Source: DATHAP01 sp963762865
GTDB taxonomy: Bacteria; Actinomycetota; Actinomycetes; JACCUZ01
Direction of reading: 5' to 3'
DNA: 64,000 bases
Assembly (NCBI GenBank): GCA_963762865.1
Contig: CAVXNC010000021.1
Location: forward strand, 124,001-188,000
Notes under the pieces: generated by a model
What the model saw: only the letters and a program-made list of their open reading frames with translations
Told to the model about the DNA's origin: nothing
The model's database searches: none
Made by a program: the position numbers and the translations under genes
Part shown: positions 53,446 to 61,334 of the stretch, piece after piece
Position numbering within the stretch: the stretch's first letter is position 1
Layout: every line of letters starts with the position of its first letter

Positions 53446-55494
53446 ATGCGCAAGCCAACAAAGTGGGCCGCGGGTATTGCCGCGGTCTGTCTGGCCGCGG
53501 GCCTGTCGGCACTGCCGGCCTTTGCCGTACACGATGACGGCGACTTCGAGCTCGACGGCAACGCGATCGACCAGTCGAAGGCAACCCGGCTCCTTCGGCG
53601 GTGACGACTGGGACGTCATCTATAACAACCGGGCCGACGACTGTGCAGCGCTCGCGGAGACGGCTTCGACGATCGCGTCCTGTGGCTTCGTCCACGACGA
53701 GGCCGGCCAGTCGATCTTCACCACCGGTGGGTCGAAGGACGAGAACGAGGTCTCCGGTCTTGAGGCCAGACCTGGCGCCACACCGACGGGTCGGTGCCTG
53801 ACAAGGACGAGATTCTCGACGCGTTCGTGGCGAAGTACGACGACGGGAACCTGTACTTCGGCGCCGACCGCTTCGCCAACAACGGTGACGCGCAGATCGG
53901 CTTCTGGTTCTTCCACGACGAGATCAGCCTGAACCCCCCGTTCCGCCCTCTACCGTCGGGACGTTCAGCGGGACCCACACCGCGTACGACGACAACGGCA
54001 CCCCGGGCGACCTGACGGACGACCAGCACGGCGACATCCTCGTGCTGAGCAACTTCAGCAACGGCGGCACCGTTCCGAACATCCGCGTCTTCGAGTGGTA
54101 CGGCGTCGGCGACGTTCGGCAGCTTCCCGGCGTGCCGCTGAACGCGCTCTGTACACCAGCGCTGACCAATGACCCGGCATGTGCGATCACCAGCGGCCGC
54201 CCAACGCGAGCAGCACCTCACCGTGGCCGTACCAGGCGAAGCGGCAACAACGTTCCAGCAAATCAGTTCCAGAACGGTGGGTTCTACGAGGGCGGCATCG
54301 ACCTCGGATTCCTGGGGCTCGGCGGACGACTGCTTCTCGAGCTTCCTGGCCGAGACCCGCTCCTCGACGTCGATCACCGCGACGCTGAAGGACTTCACAC
54401 TCGGCGGCTTCGAGAGTGCGGCGTGGAGGTCACGACGGAGGTGTCCGACACGAGGTCTCGATCGGGACCGGATCGGTGAACGTCTCCGACACCGCGTCGG
54501 TCCTCGGCACGAGCTCGGGCACTGCACCGAACCCGACCGGCACGGTCGACTTCTACCTGTGCGGGCCGGAGGATGACATCGACGAGCTGTGACACGTCCG
54601 GCACCTGGTCGCAGAGGACAAGGCGCTCTCGGTGTTCGAACCCGGCGACAGCGTGTACGGGCGACATCGCCATCACTGAAGTCGGTGACTACTGCTTCTT
54701 CGCCGACTACTCCGGAGATGACAACTACGACCCAGCGGGCGACGACGGCACGAACGAGTGCTTCACGGTCACTCCGGCGCAGCCGGCGATCACCACTGAG
54801 GCGACTGCGGGACCAGTGGACCCGGGCGACCCGATCAGTGACACTGCCACGCTGAGCGGCACGGCGACGGACCCTGACGGCTCTAACGCCGACGGGACCA
54901 TCACGTTCAACCTCTACGGTCCGTTCGATGCGGGCGACACGCCTGACTGCACGGGAACGCCTGTGTTCACCGATACGGAGGTCGTCGATGGTGACGGCGA
55001 CTACACGACCGATCCCGCCTTCAGCAACACGGTGACGGGCTTCTACTACTGGGTCGCGTCTTACGACGGAGATGCTCCGAACACGCTGAGCGTGTCGGGT
55101 GCCTGCGGCGACGCGAACGAGACGTCGGAGGTCGCGCAGACCAACCCGACGCTTGTCCACGGACCAGTCGTGGGTTCCGAACGACTCTGCCACCATCGAC
55201 TCCGACGGCGGCGGGGCACTTGACGGGACGGCGCACTTCGACCTGTTCGCGTCGGACGACTGCGGTGTCAGTGGCAGCGACGCCTCCGTGTACGACGAGG
55301 ACATCGTCGTGCTCCCGGCGGGCGGTGCGAACCAGACCGTCGAGACGTCCAACGTTGACACCTACATCGCGACCTCGAGTAGCGAGTACTCGTGGCTCGT
55401 GAGCTACGACAGCAACCTCGCCGGTCAGGCGAGCATCGCCCCGACCTGTGTCGAGGTGACAACGCTGACGATCGACAACGACAACACCGACTAA
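53446..55494 (+). pseudogene. Secreted repeat protein (Ig-like beta domains), reading frame broken about a dozen times
   Basis: It starts with a clear SD and signal peptide (KWAAGIAAVCLAAGLSALPA). Following the coding signal across frames gives about 680 residues of an acidic, Asp/Thr/Gly-rich extracellular protein with Cys pairs. Segments include GGDDWDVIYNNRADDCAALA, VPDKDEILDAFVAKYDDGNL, DILVLSNFSNGGTVPNIRVF, GDYCFFADYSGDDNYDPAGD and two late Ig-like repeats (TATLSGTATDPDGSNADGTI; SATIDSDGGGALDGTAHFDL). Frame changes lie near 53585, 53765, 53945, 54195, 54238, 54320, 54417, 54450, 54592, 54603, 54655 and 55165. Dense indels with intact content point to assembly errors or very recent decay. 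Function unknown; surface or matrix protein. Confidence 0.65.
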
Positions 55495-55509
55495 CCCTAG
55501 CAAGGGAGT

Positions 55510-55543
55510 GATGAGGGCCCCGGCGTCTGCCGGGGCCCTCATC
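55510..55543. terminator. Perfect 15-bp stem with 4-nt loop between convergent secreted-protein genes
   Basis: 55510-55524 pairs exactly with 55529-55543 around a GTCT loop. It lies 15 bp after one stop codon and about 20 bp before the other, so it is a strong bidirectional terminator candidate. Confidence 0.8.
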
Positions 55544-55562
55544 GCGTCCGGACTCGGAGCCG

Positions 55563-56052
55563 TCAGGCCTCGACGTGGAAGCTCGTCGTGGCCAGCGTGT
55601 ACGTGCGCAGGCCGTTCGAGCTCGTCTTGTACAGGCGGGCAGTGCAGTCAGCAGCGCCGCCGGTCCAGGCGCCGGACCGGAGCGTGAAGTTCTTCGACCA
55701 GGGCCACTCAGGGTAGAAGCCGGCGGAGGACGTCAAGACGTGCGTGCCGCCCTGGTAGCAGTCGAGCTGGACGGCCGGCTGAGTCGGTGGCGGTCGTCGA
55801 CACGTCGAATGTCACCATGTCGCCGTAGTTGATGACCGGGTCCGCTGCGTCGACGGGCCGAACCGTGACCGAGGACGAGCCCGAGGAGTCGCCCGAGGAG
55901 GGCTTGCCGCCGCCGCCCTTGGCTGCCGAGGCAGTCGGCGCCGCCGCTAGCGCGACGACCAGCACGGGAAGCGAGAGGGCCAGTACGGCGGTGACGAGAC
56001 GGGACCGCGCAGGCTTGCGGTGCAGGGGGCGGTTGGATCGCGTGATAGGCAT
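55563..56052 (-). pseudogene. Secreted small Ig-like/beta protein, one frame change
   Basis: The N-terminal part has a basic leader and signal peptide (RLVTAVLALSLPVLVVALAA) and a Lys/Gly/Ser-rich linker, then VTVRPVDAADPVINYGDMVT. The frame changes near 55780 and continues as VQLDCYQGGTHVLTSSAGFY to SNGLRTYTLATTSFHVEA. The result is about 162 residues, one beta-sandwich-like domain with two Cys. AAAGGAG precedes the ATG. It converges on the larger secreted repeat protein, and the similar style suggests related cell-surface roles. Confidence 0.65.
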
Positions 56053-56208
56053 CGGGGGCTCCTTTGTGGTGATGCGATGAACTTGACCCCGTGACTGCCG
56101 TCAGACGAAAAGCTGACGCCACATGAGTGATCGGCATCCCGTCGTCGTCTCGACGAGCGGCCGAACGGGGGAAGTCCCGATCGACCGCCGGAGAAGGTTT
56201 ACCCGACT

Positions 56209-56811
56209 TTAAAGGGGTTTGTCCAGATGATCAGTAATGCGCTGGTCAAGCCGAGCGAGTAGCCGGCGCATCAGCGGCAGGGAGAGCCCGACGACATTAT
56301 GCGGGTCGCCCTCGATGCCTTCGACATAGGGGGCGCCGAGTCCGTCGATCGTGAAGGCGCCGGCAACCCGCAGCGGCTCGCCGGTGGCCACGTAGGAGTC
56401 GATCTCCTCGTCGCTCAGGTCGGCGAAGTGGACCACGGTTGACGCGATCTCTGCCGCGTCGCGCCCGGTCGTCGTGTCGACCAGGCAATGACCGGTCACC
56501 AGCACCCCGCTGCGCCCCCGCATCCGCCGCCACCGGGCGACGGCGTCTGCGTCATCGAGAGGCTTCCCCAGCGCCTCGCCGTCCAGGTCGAGCACCGAGT
56601 CGCACCCCAGGACGATGGCGTCGGTGAGCCCTCGCGCCACGGCCGTCGCCTTCCGTACCGCCAGAGTCAGCGCAACGTCCGCCGGCGGTCCGGTCACCGA
56701 CGACTCGTCCACGCCGCTGACGATCACATCGGGCTCGATGCCGATCTGTCGGAGCAGCTTCAGCCGCGCGGGCGACGAGGAGGCAAGAACGAACCGCGGG
56801 ACCGGGGTCAC
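56209..56811 (-). CDS. maf: Maf-family nucleoside triphosphate pyrophosphatase
   Basis: Hydrolyses non-canonical or methylated NTPs (dTTP/UTP-type house cleaning). The 200-aa protein has the Maf signature VLASSSPARLKLLRQIGI, DESSV, GCDSVLDLDGEALGKP and GAFTIDGLGAPYVEGIEGD. GTG at 56811 is chosen because TAGCGT lies 8 nt upstream; a TTG at 56820 overlaps that box. Neighbourhood with the carboxylase alpha and epsilon genes mirrors accA3-maf-accE5 synteny known in mycobacteria. Confidence 0.95.
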   Translation of the reverse strand: MTPVPRFVLASSSPARLKLLRQIGIEPDVIVSGVDESSVTGPPADVALTLAVRKATAVARGLTDAIVLGCDSVLDLDGEALGKPLDDADAVARWRRMRGRSGVLVTGHCLVDTTTGRDAAEIASTVVHFADLSDEEIDSYVATGEPLRVAGAFTIDGLGAPYVEGIEGDPHNVVGLSLPLMRRLLARLDQRITDHLDKPL

Positions 56812-56819
56812 GACCGACA

Positions 56820-56825
56820 ACGCTA
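56820..56825 (-). promoter_or_regulatory. -10 box for leaderless maf
   Basis: Minus-strand TAGCGT, 8 nt before the GTG at 56811. It argues against the longer TTG start. Confidence 0.45.
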
Positions 56826-57002
56826 TCGAGGTGATGCCCCCATCACGCGCCGGCTCGAGGGCGTGACGCAGCGTCGACGGTGACCGACATGTCGGGTGGG
56901 ACTAGTTCTGACGGGCGATCCCGATTCCTCCCTTGTTGCCTGTCGACGACGGCTTTCCTGGCGCAGGCTCAGAAGTGCTCGGGGCCGCATGAGAGGTCGC
57001 CG

Positions 57003-57656
57003 GTGGGGGCCGTTCGCGTTCTGGTGATCGCGCCGCATCCGTTGCTGCGCGAGGGCATCAGGCTGTCGTTGACCAGCGCGGGCCTCGAGGTCGTCGGCGA
57101 AGCAGCGGACCAGTTCACGGGGGTCAGTGCCGCACGCGATCTCGATCCGCATTCGTGTCTTGTTGACGCGGACCTTCCTGGCGGAGGCCTCGCCACGGTG
57201 AGCGCCCTCGTGCGCACACGCCCGTCTGCGGCAGTCGTCGTCCTGGCGGATCGATACTCCGACGCCGACCTGCTCGACGCGCTGCGTGCCGGGGCAGTCG
57301 GCTATCTGGACAAGGACATCAAGGCAGCCAGGCTGCCGAGCGTGGTACTCGCCGCTGTTGCCGGGGAGGCCATCGTTCCTCGCCGCCTCGTCGGCCAGCT
57401 CACGCGTGAGGTTCTGTTGCGAGCATCGGAGCAGATCGGCGCAAGGACCCCGCTGCGGCTGACACGCCGAGAGTCCGAGGTCCTCGCACTCATGCAAGAC
57501 GGACTCAGCACCGCCGGCATCGCCGAGCGGCTGTTCGTGTCGCCGGGGACGGTGCGCTCCCACGTCATGTCTCTGATGCGCAAGTTGCGGGTCACAGACC
57601 GCGCCGCTCTTGTGAGCGGGAACGGTCACCCCTACGGCGAACTCTCGCGTCCATAG
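57003..57656 (+). CDS. NarL/FixJ-type orphan response regulator with degenerate receiver
   Basis: The 217-aa protein has a receiver domain (about 1-120) and a LuxR-type HTH (about 150-205: LTRRESEVLALMQDGLSTAG, ERLFVSPGTVRSHVMSLMRK). The usual acidic pair after strand 1 is replaced (VLVIAPHPLLREG), and the conserved Thr/Ser after strand 4 is Ala (VVVLADR). The acceptor-position Asp (LVDADLPGG, Asp55) and Lys104 remain. Phosphorylation is therefore doubtful. No histidine kinase is adjacent. GTG at 57003 gives the standard N-terminus; the frame extends upstream without similarity. The subtilisin gene follows. Confidence 0.85.
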   Translation: MGAVRVLVIAPHPLLREGIRLSLTSAGLEVVGEAADQFTGVSAARDLDPHSCLVDADLPGGGLATVSALVRTRPSAAVVVLADRYSDADLLDALRAGAVGYLDKDIKAARLPSVVLAAVAGEAIVPRRLVGQLTREVLLRASEQIGARTPLRLTRRESEVLALMQDGLSTAGIAERLFVSPGTVRSHVMSLMRKLRVTDRAALVSGNGHPYGELSRP

Positions 57657-57933
57657 CTGAGCGTCTCTGGCCCGAGTCGTCACGGACCGCTCGGAGCCCG
57701 CGGATACAGATCAATTGGGATATTCGTCACATATCGCCATACGCTCTTTGCCCAACGGTGGCCGTCACAGGGTCCAGGGAGACCCGGCGGCCACCCGATG
57801 TCTCAACCACAGCACGACTCATCACGTCCGCACATCGCCGGACGGTGAGGGGCGGAGCCAGGGCGTTCAGCGGGGGGATGGCTCGGGGCCGCACGGCCCC
57901 ACGTCCCGCCGCCGGCGGAGGCAAGGAGCCCCC

Positions 57934-59275
57934 ATGCGCCTTCCGCGCACCCCCGCCTGCGTCCTCACCGTCTGCGCCGCGGTGATCGGGACGGCTTTCG
58001 CGCTGGCGCCGACGAGCGCGGCGGCGCCCGAGTCCCGCGCCACGTCCGATGCATCCACTGACACCGGCCGGTACGTCGTCGTGCTCAAGCCGTCGGTCGA
58101 CCGGTCGGGCGCCGTGGCAGCCGAGCACTCGCGCAGGTTCGGCGCGCAGGTGAGCAAGGTCTACGGCTCCGCGCTGCAGGGCTACGCCGCGACGATCCCG
58201 GTCAACAGGCTGTCGTCGGTCCGGTCGGACTCCCGCGTCCAGTTCGTGGCGCGGGACACGAAGGTCCAGGCGTTCGACACGACGGGCACGGGTATCCGCC
58301 GCGTCCAGGCCGGCAGACAAGGCCAACAACGGGCCAGGCGTCGACGTGGCGGTGATCGACACAGGTATCGATCTCGACCACCCGGACCTGGCGGCGAACA
58401 TCGTCGGCGGCACCAACTGCTCCAAGGGCAGCCGCAGCGCGTACGACGACGGCAACGGCCACGGCACCCACGTGGCGGGCGTGATCGCGGCCGCCGACAA
58501 CGGCGCCGGCGTCGTGGGCGTCGCGCCGGATGCGGACCTCTGGGCCGTGCGCGTGCTCGACAACGGCGGTTCGGGGTCGACGTCCGACGTCATCTGCGGC
58601 ATCGACTTCGTCGACTCGAAGTCACCGGCCAAGGGCGGTCCCATCACCGTGGCCAACATGAGCCTCGGTGGCTGGGGCGGTGACGACGGCAGCTGCGGCG
58701 CGCTCAACAACGACGCGATGCACGCCGCGATCTGCCGGGCGGTCGCCGACGGCGTGACCTTCGTCGTCGCCGCGGGCAACGCCACTGCCGACGTCAGCCA
58801 GATGCGCCCGTCCGCCTACAACGAGGTGATCACGGTGACTGCCCTCGGCGACTCCGACGGGCGGCCTTGTGGCCAGGGCCCGGCCACCCAGCACGCGGCG
58901 GACGACACGTTTGCGAGCTTCAGCAACTTCGCCACTTTTGCCGACGACCAGGGACACGTCATCGGCGCGCCGGGCGTGGGGATCTACTCCACGTACAAGG
59001 GCGGTGGGTACGCCACCCTGAACGGCACGAGCATGGCCAGCCCGCACGTGGCCGGTGCCGCCGCGCTCTACCTGGCCGCACACCCCGGAGCCTCACCGGC
59101 CGCTGTCAACGCCGCCCTGCGGGCGACCGCGGAGCCGAAGGACGTCAGCTTCAACGGGGAGTGCCCCTCGACGTCCTCCGGCGGGAAGCGTGGCGCGACC
59201 CCGGTCTCGGGAGTGAGCCACCGGGACACGTCGGGCCGGCACGCCGAGCCGGTCCTCCGGGCCGACACCCTCTAA
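57934..59275 (+). pseudogene. Secreted subtilisin-like serine protease (S8) with I9 propeptide, one frame change
   Basis: Signal peptide (ACVLTVCAAVIGTAFALAPT), inhibitor-I9 propeptide (RYVVVLKPSVDRSG to VQFVARD), then the catalytic domain with Asp (VAVIDTGIDLDHPD), His (GNGHGTHVAGVIAA), oxyanion Asn (VVAAGNATA) and Ser (NGTSMASPHVAGAA). AAGGAG precedes the ATG at 57934. The frame changes near 58308, exactly between propeptide and catalytic domain (RRVQAG to ADKANNGPG). Everything else is intact, about 446 residues in all, so an assembly indel is likely. Function: extracellular protein degradation. Confidence 0.85.
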
Positions 59276-59288
59276 GGCAGGACGCAGG

Positions 59289-59340
59289 GCAGGCCGCGGG
59301 CCGACAGGGTCGGGGGGAAACCCCTTCGCCCGCGGCCTGC
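59289..59340. terminator. 12-bp stem with inner GGGG-AAA-CCCC hairpin between convergent genes
   Basis: 59289-59300 pairs exactly with 59329-59340, and a GGGGAAACCCC hairpin sits inside the loop. It lies 13 bp after the protease stop and 18 bp before the stop of the convergent secreted-protein gene. Confidence 0.75.
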
Positions 59341-59358
59341 GGCTCTACCTCGCTCGCG

Positions 59359-59913
59359 CTACAGCGAGACGTTGAACGTCTGCGTGAGGACGACCTGCGC
59401 GCTCGCCTGGTCGAAGAACGCGTCGTTGCCGTTGCCGTCCTGGGAGATCGTCAGCGTCACCGACGTGTACGACACGGTCATGCCCACGACGCTCCAGCTC
59501 GAGTTCGGGCAACCCGCCTCACTCGTGGTGGGTGTCGGGACACCAGCGGTCGTCGCCGTGATCCCGAGGACGCTGCCGTTCTTGATCGCGTTGCCCGGCA
59601 GGAACACCGTGCCGCTCACGTTGACGGCCACCGGGTTCTGGCCCGGGACCTTGCTCGACCCTCCCGGGTTCTGGCACAGCGCGGTCGCCGAGCCGGTCGC
59701 CGAGATGTCGATCTTGATGTCGCCGTTGCCCAGGCCGGAGAGGTTGATCCCGCTCGCGGTCACGGCGAAGGTCGTCGCGTCCTTGCTGAAGGTCGGCGAC
59801 GGCTTCTTGAAGTGCACGCTGCCGGCCACAGCTGCCGTCGACGTGACCAGAATCGTTACGGCCGCCAGGGCGAGAACTACCGCCGCGCGCCGTAGGGGAA
59901 GTGTTCGCATCAT
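59359..59913 (-). CDS. Secreted beta-rich protein, 184 aa, unknown function
   Basis: Signal peptide (RAAVVLALAAVTILVTSTAA) followed by a beta-rich mature part with three Cys: VHFKKPSPTFSKDATTFAVT, LGNGDIKIDISATGSATALC, VAVNVSGTVFLPGNAI and NDAFFDQASAQVVLTQTFNV. It is Thr/Ser/Val-rich without charged clusters, as in exported structural proteins. The double ATG at 59913/59910 follows GGAG. No family recognised; placed between the protease and a metal-binding protein gene. Confidence 0.75.
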   Translation of the reverse strand: MMRTLPLRRAAVVLALAAVTILVTSTAAVAGSVHFKKPSPTFSKDATTFAVTASGINLSGLGNGDIKIDISATGSATALCQNPGGSSKVPGQNPVAVNVSGTVFLPGNAIKNGSVLGITATTAGVPTPTTSEAGCPNSSWSVVGMTVSYTSVTLTISQDGNGNDAFFDQASAQVVLTQTFNVSL

Positions 59914-60184
59914 CGTTGCTCCACAGTGCTCGTCGGACCTGCCCCGAGAATCTGCGGTGGTTCGCGCCGGCGTCCGCCGTCCGATTCCCCTCCCTTGCCG
60001 CCATCCCTGCCCTGGCTCGGCACGAGACCTCCCGCTGACCTCACGGTGCGCGGCTCGCGGGCGGCTCGCCATGACCCGTCTGGGCTCGCCCGGCGTTGAA
60101 CTTCCTCAACGCCTGGACGGCGGGTGATCCTCGGCGCACGATCGACACGATCGAGACCGCGGGGCACACGGCCGAGGAGGTCCC

Positions 60185-61120
60185 ATGGAGGTCGTTCCGG
60201 GCGTCGCGACGGTGTTCGCCCACTCGGTGGCCGAGTGGCAGTCCCGGGTCGAGGCGGTGGACCAGTCGCACTGGGACCGGCCGACCCCCTGTGCGGACTG
60301 GTCCGTGCGCGACCTGGTCAACCACGTCGTCGGCGAGCAGCGCTGGGTCGTCCCGCTCCTGGAGGGCCGCACCGTCGCCGAGGTCGGAGACGCGCTCGAC
60401 GGTGACCTGCTCGGTCAGGCACCGCAGGAAGCCGCCGCCTCGGCCGCCAAGGCCGCCGTCGACGCCTTCAGCGAGCCCGGTGCGATCGAACGCATCGTGC
60501 ATCTGTCCTTCGGTGACACCCCCGCCGCCGAGTACGCCTGGCAGCTCGTCGCCGACCACGTCGTGCACGGCTGGGACCTCGCCGCGGCCCTCGGTGCCGA
60601 CCGCCACCTGGACCACGACCTCGTGGTGCACTGCGCGCAGTGGTGGCAGAGCTGGGAGGAGGTCTACCGCGGAGCCGGGGCGATCGCGGCGCGGGTCGAG
60701 CTCCCGCACGACGCATCGCGTCAGGACCGGCTGATCGCGTCGTTCGGTCGCGAGCCCTCCTGGTCGCCGGTGCGGGCCGTCGTCGACAGGTTCGGTGCCG
60801 CGTGGGAGGCGTGGGACATGGCTGCCGCCGTCGCGATGCTCGCGCCGGACGCGGTGTTCGAGTCCACCGGACCCGCTCCGGACGGCCGGCGGCTCGAGGG
60901 CGTCGACGCGATCCGGGCCGAGTGGGAGGCGATGGACGCCGCCACCCGCGATCCCGAGTTCAGGTTCGAGGAGGTCGTCGTCGCCGGCGACCGGGCGACG
61001 GCGAGATGGCGCTTCGCGTGGACCAACGACGACGGGTCCACCGGCCACGTCCGCGGCGTGGACGTCATCCGCGTCGCCGACGGGCAGATCGCCGAGAAGC
61101 TCTCCTACGTCAAGGGCTAG
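60185..61120 (+). CDS. DinB/maleylpyruvate-isomerase-like (TIGR03086) protein fused to a SnoaL-like domain
   Basis: The 311-aa protein has an N-terminal (about 5-185) mycothiol-dependent isomerase-type helical bundle: WDRPTPCADWSVRDLVNHVV and ADHVVHGWDLAAALGAD with candidate metal His residues. The C-terminal (about 195-311) is an NTF2/SnoaL-like domain: AAWEAWDMAAAVAMLAPDAV, WRFAWTNDDGSTGHVRGVDV and VADGQIAEKLSYVKG. GAGGAGG precedes the ATG. Each domain is common alone; the fusion suggests a small-molecule enzyme or binding protein. Its stop shares CTAG with the convergent carboxylase epsilon gene. Confidence 0.85.
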   Translation: MEVVPGVATVFAHSVAEWQSRVEAVDQSHWDRPTPCADWSVRDLVNHVVGEQRWVVPLLEGRTVAEVGDALDGDLLGQAPQEAAASAAKAAVDAFSEPGAIERIVHLSFGDTPAAEYAWQLVADHVVHGWDLAAALGADRHLDHDLVVHCAQWWQSWEEVYRGAGAIAARVELPHDASRQDRLIASFGREPSWSPVRAVVDRFGAAWEAWDMAAAVAMLAPDAVFESTGPAPDGRRLEGVDAIRAEWEAMDAATRDPEFRFEEVVVAGDRATARWRFAWTNDDGSTGHVRGVDVIRVADGQIAEKLSYVKG

Positions 61121-61334
61121 CGCGGCAGCCCGGAGGCCCGCCACCCGCCGGGTCCGACGTGCACCGGGGTGCGGACGAGCCGCGCCGGGTCGTTCCATGC
61201 GGTACGTCGCGAGGCGGCTCCTGCGGCCGCCCCGGCGTGGACCGCAAAGACGGCGACGAGCGCCGCCAGCTCCTCGGCGGTCGGCTCGCCGCGCACGACG
61301 CGCAGCGTGGAGCCTCGGGCTGCTCGGCGGTCAT
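61117..61334 (-). pseudogene. accE: Acyl-CoA carboxylase epsilon subunit, one frame change
   Basis: About 72 residues. The diagnostic body LRVVRGEPTAEELAALVAVF and the tail GPGGWRASGLPR identify the small epsilon subunit that stabilises alpha-beta carboxylase complexes in actinobacteria. The start MTAEQPEAP lies in another frame, with one base gained or lost near 61308. ATG overlaps the stop of the polysaccharide gene (ATGA). No beta (carboxyltransferase) gene lies next to it, contrary to the usual accD-accE pair. Confidence 0.75.

Noticed and set aside
53188..53604. Longer ORF extending the secreted repeat protein upstream of 53446
   Set aside because: The signal peptide and a strong ribosome-binding site place the start at 53446; the upstream part is not coding-like.
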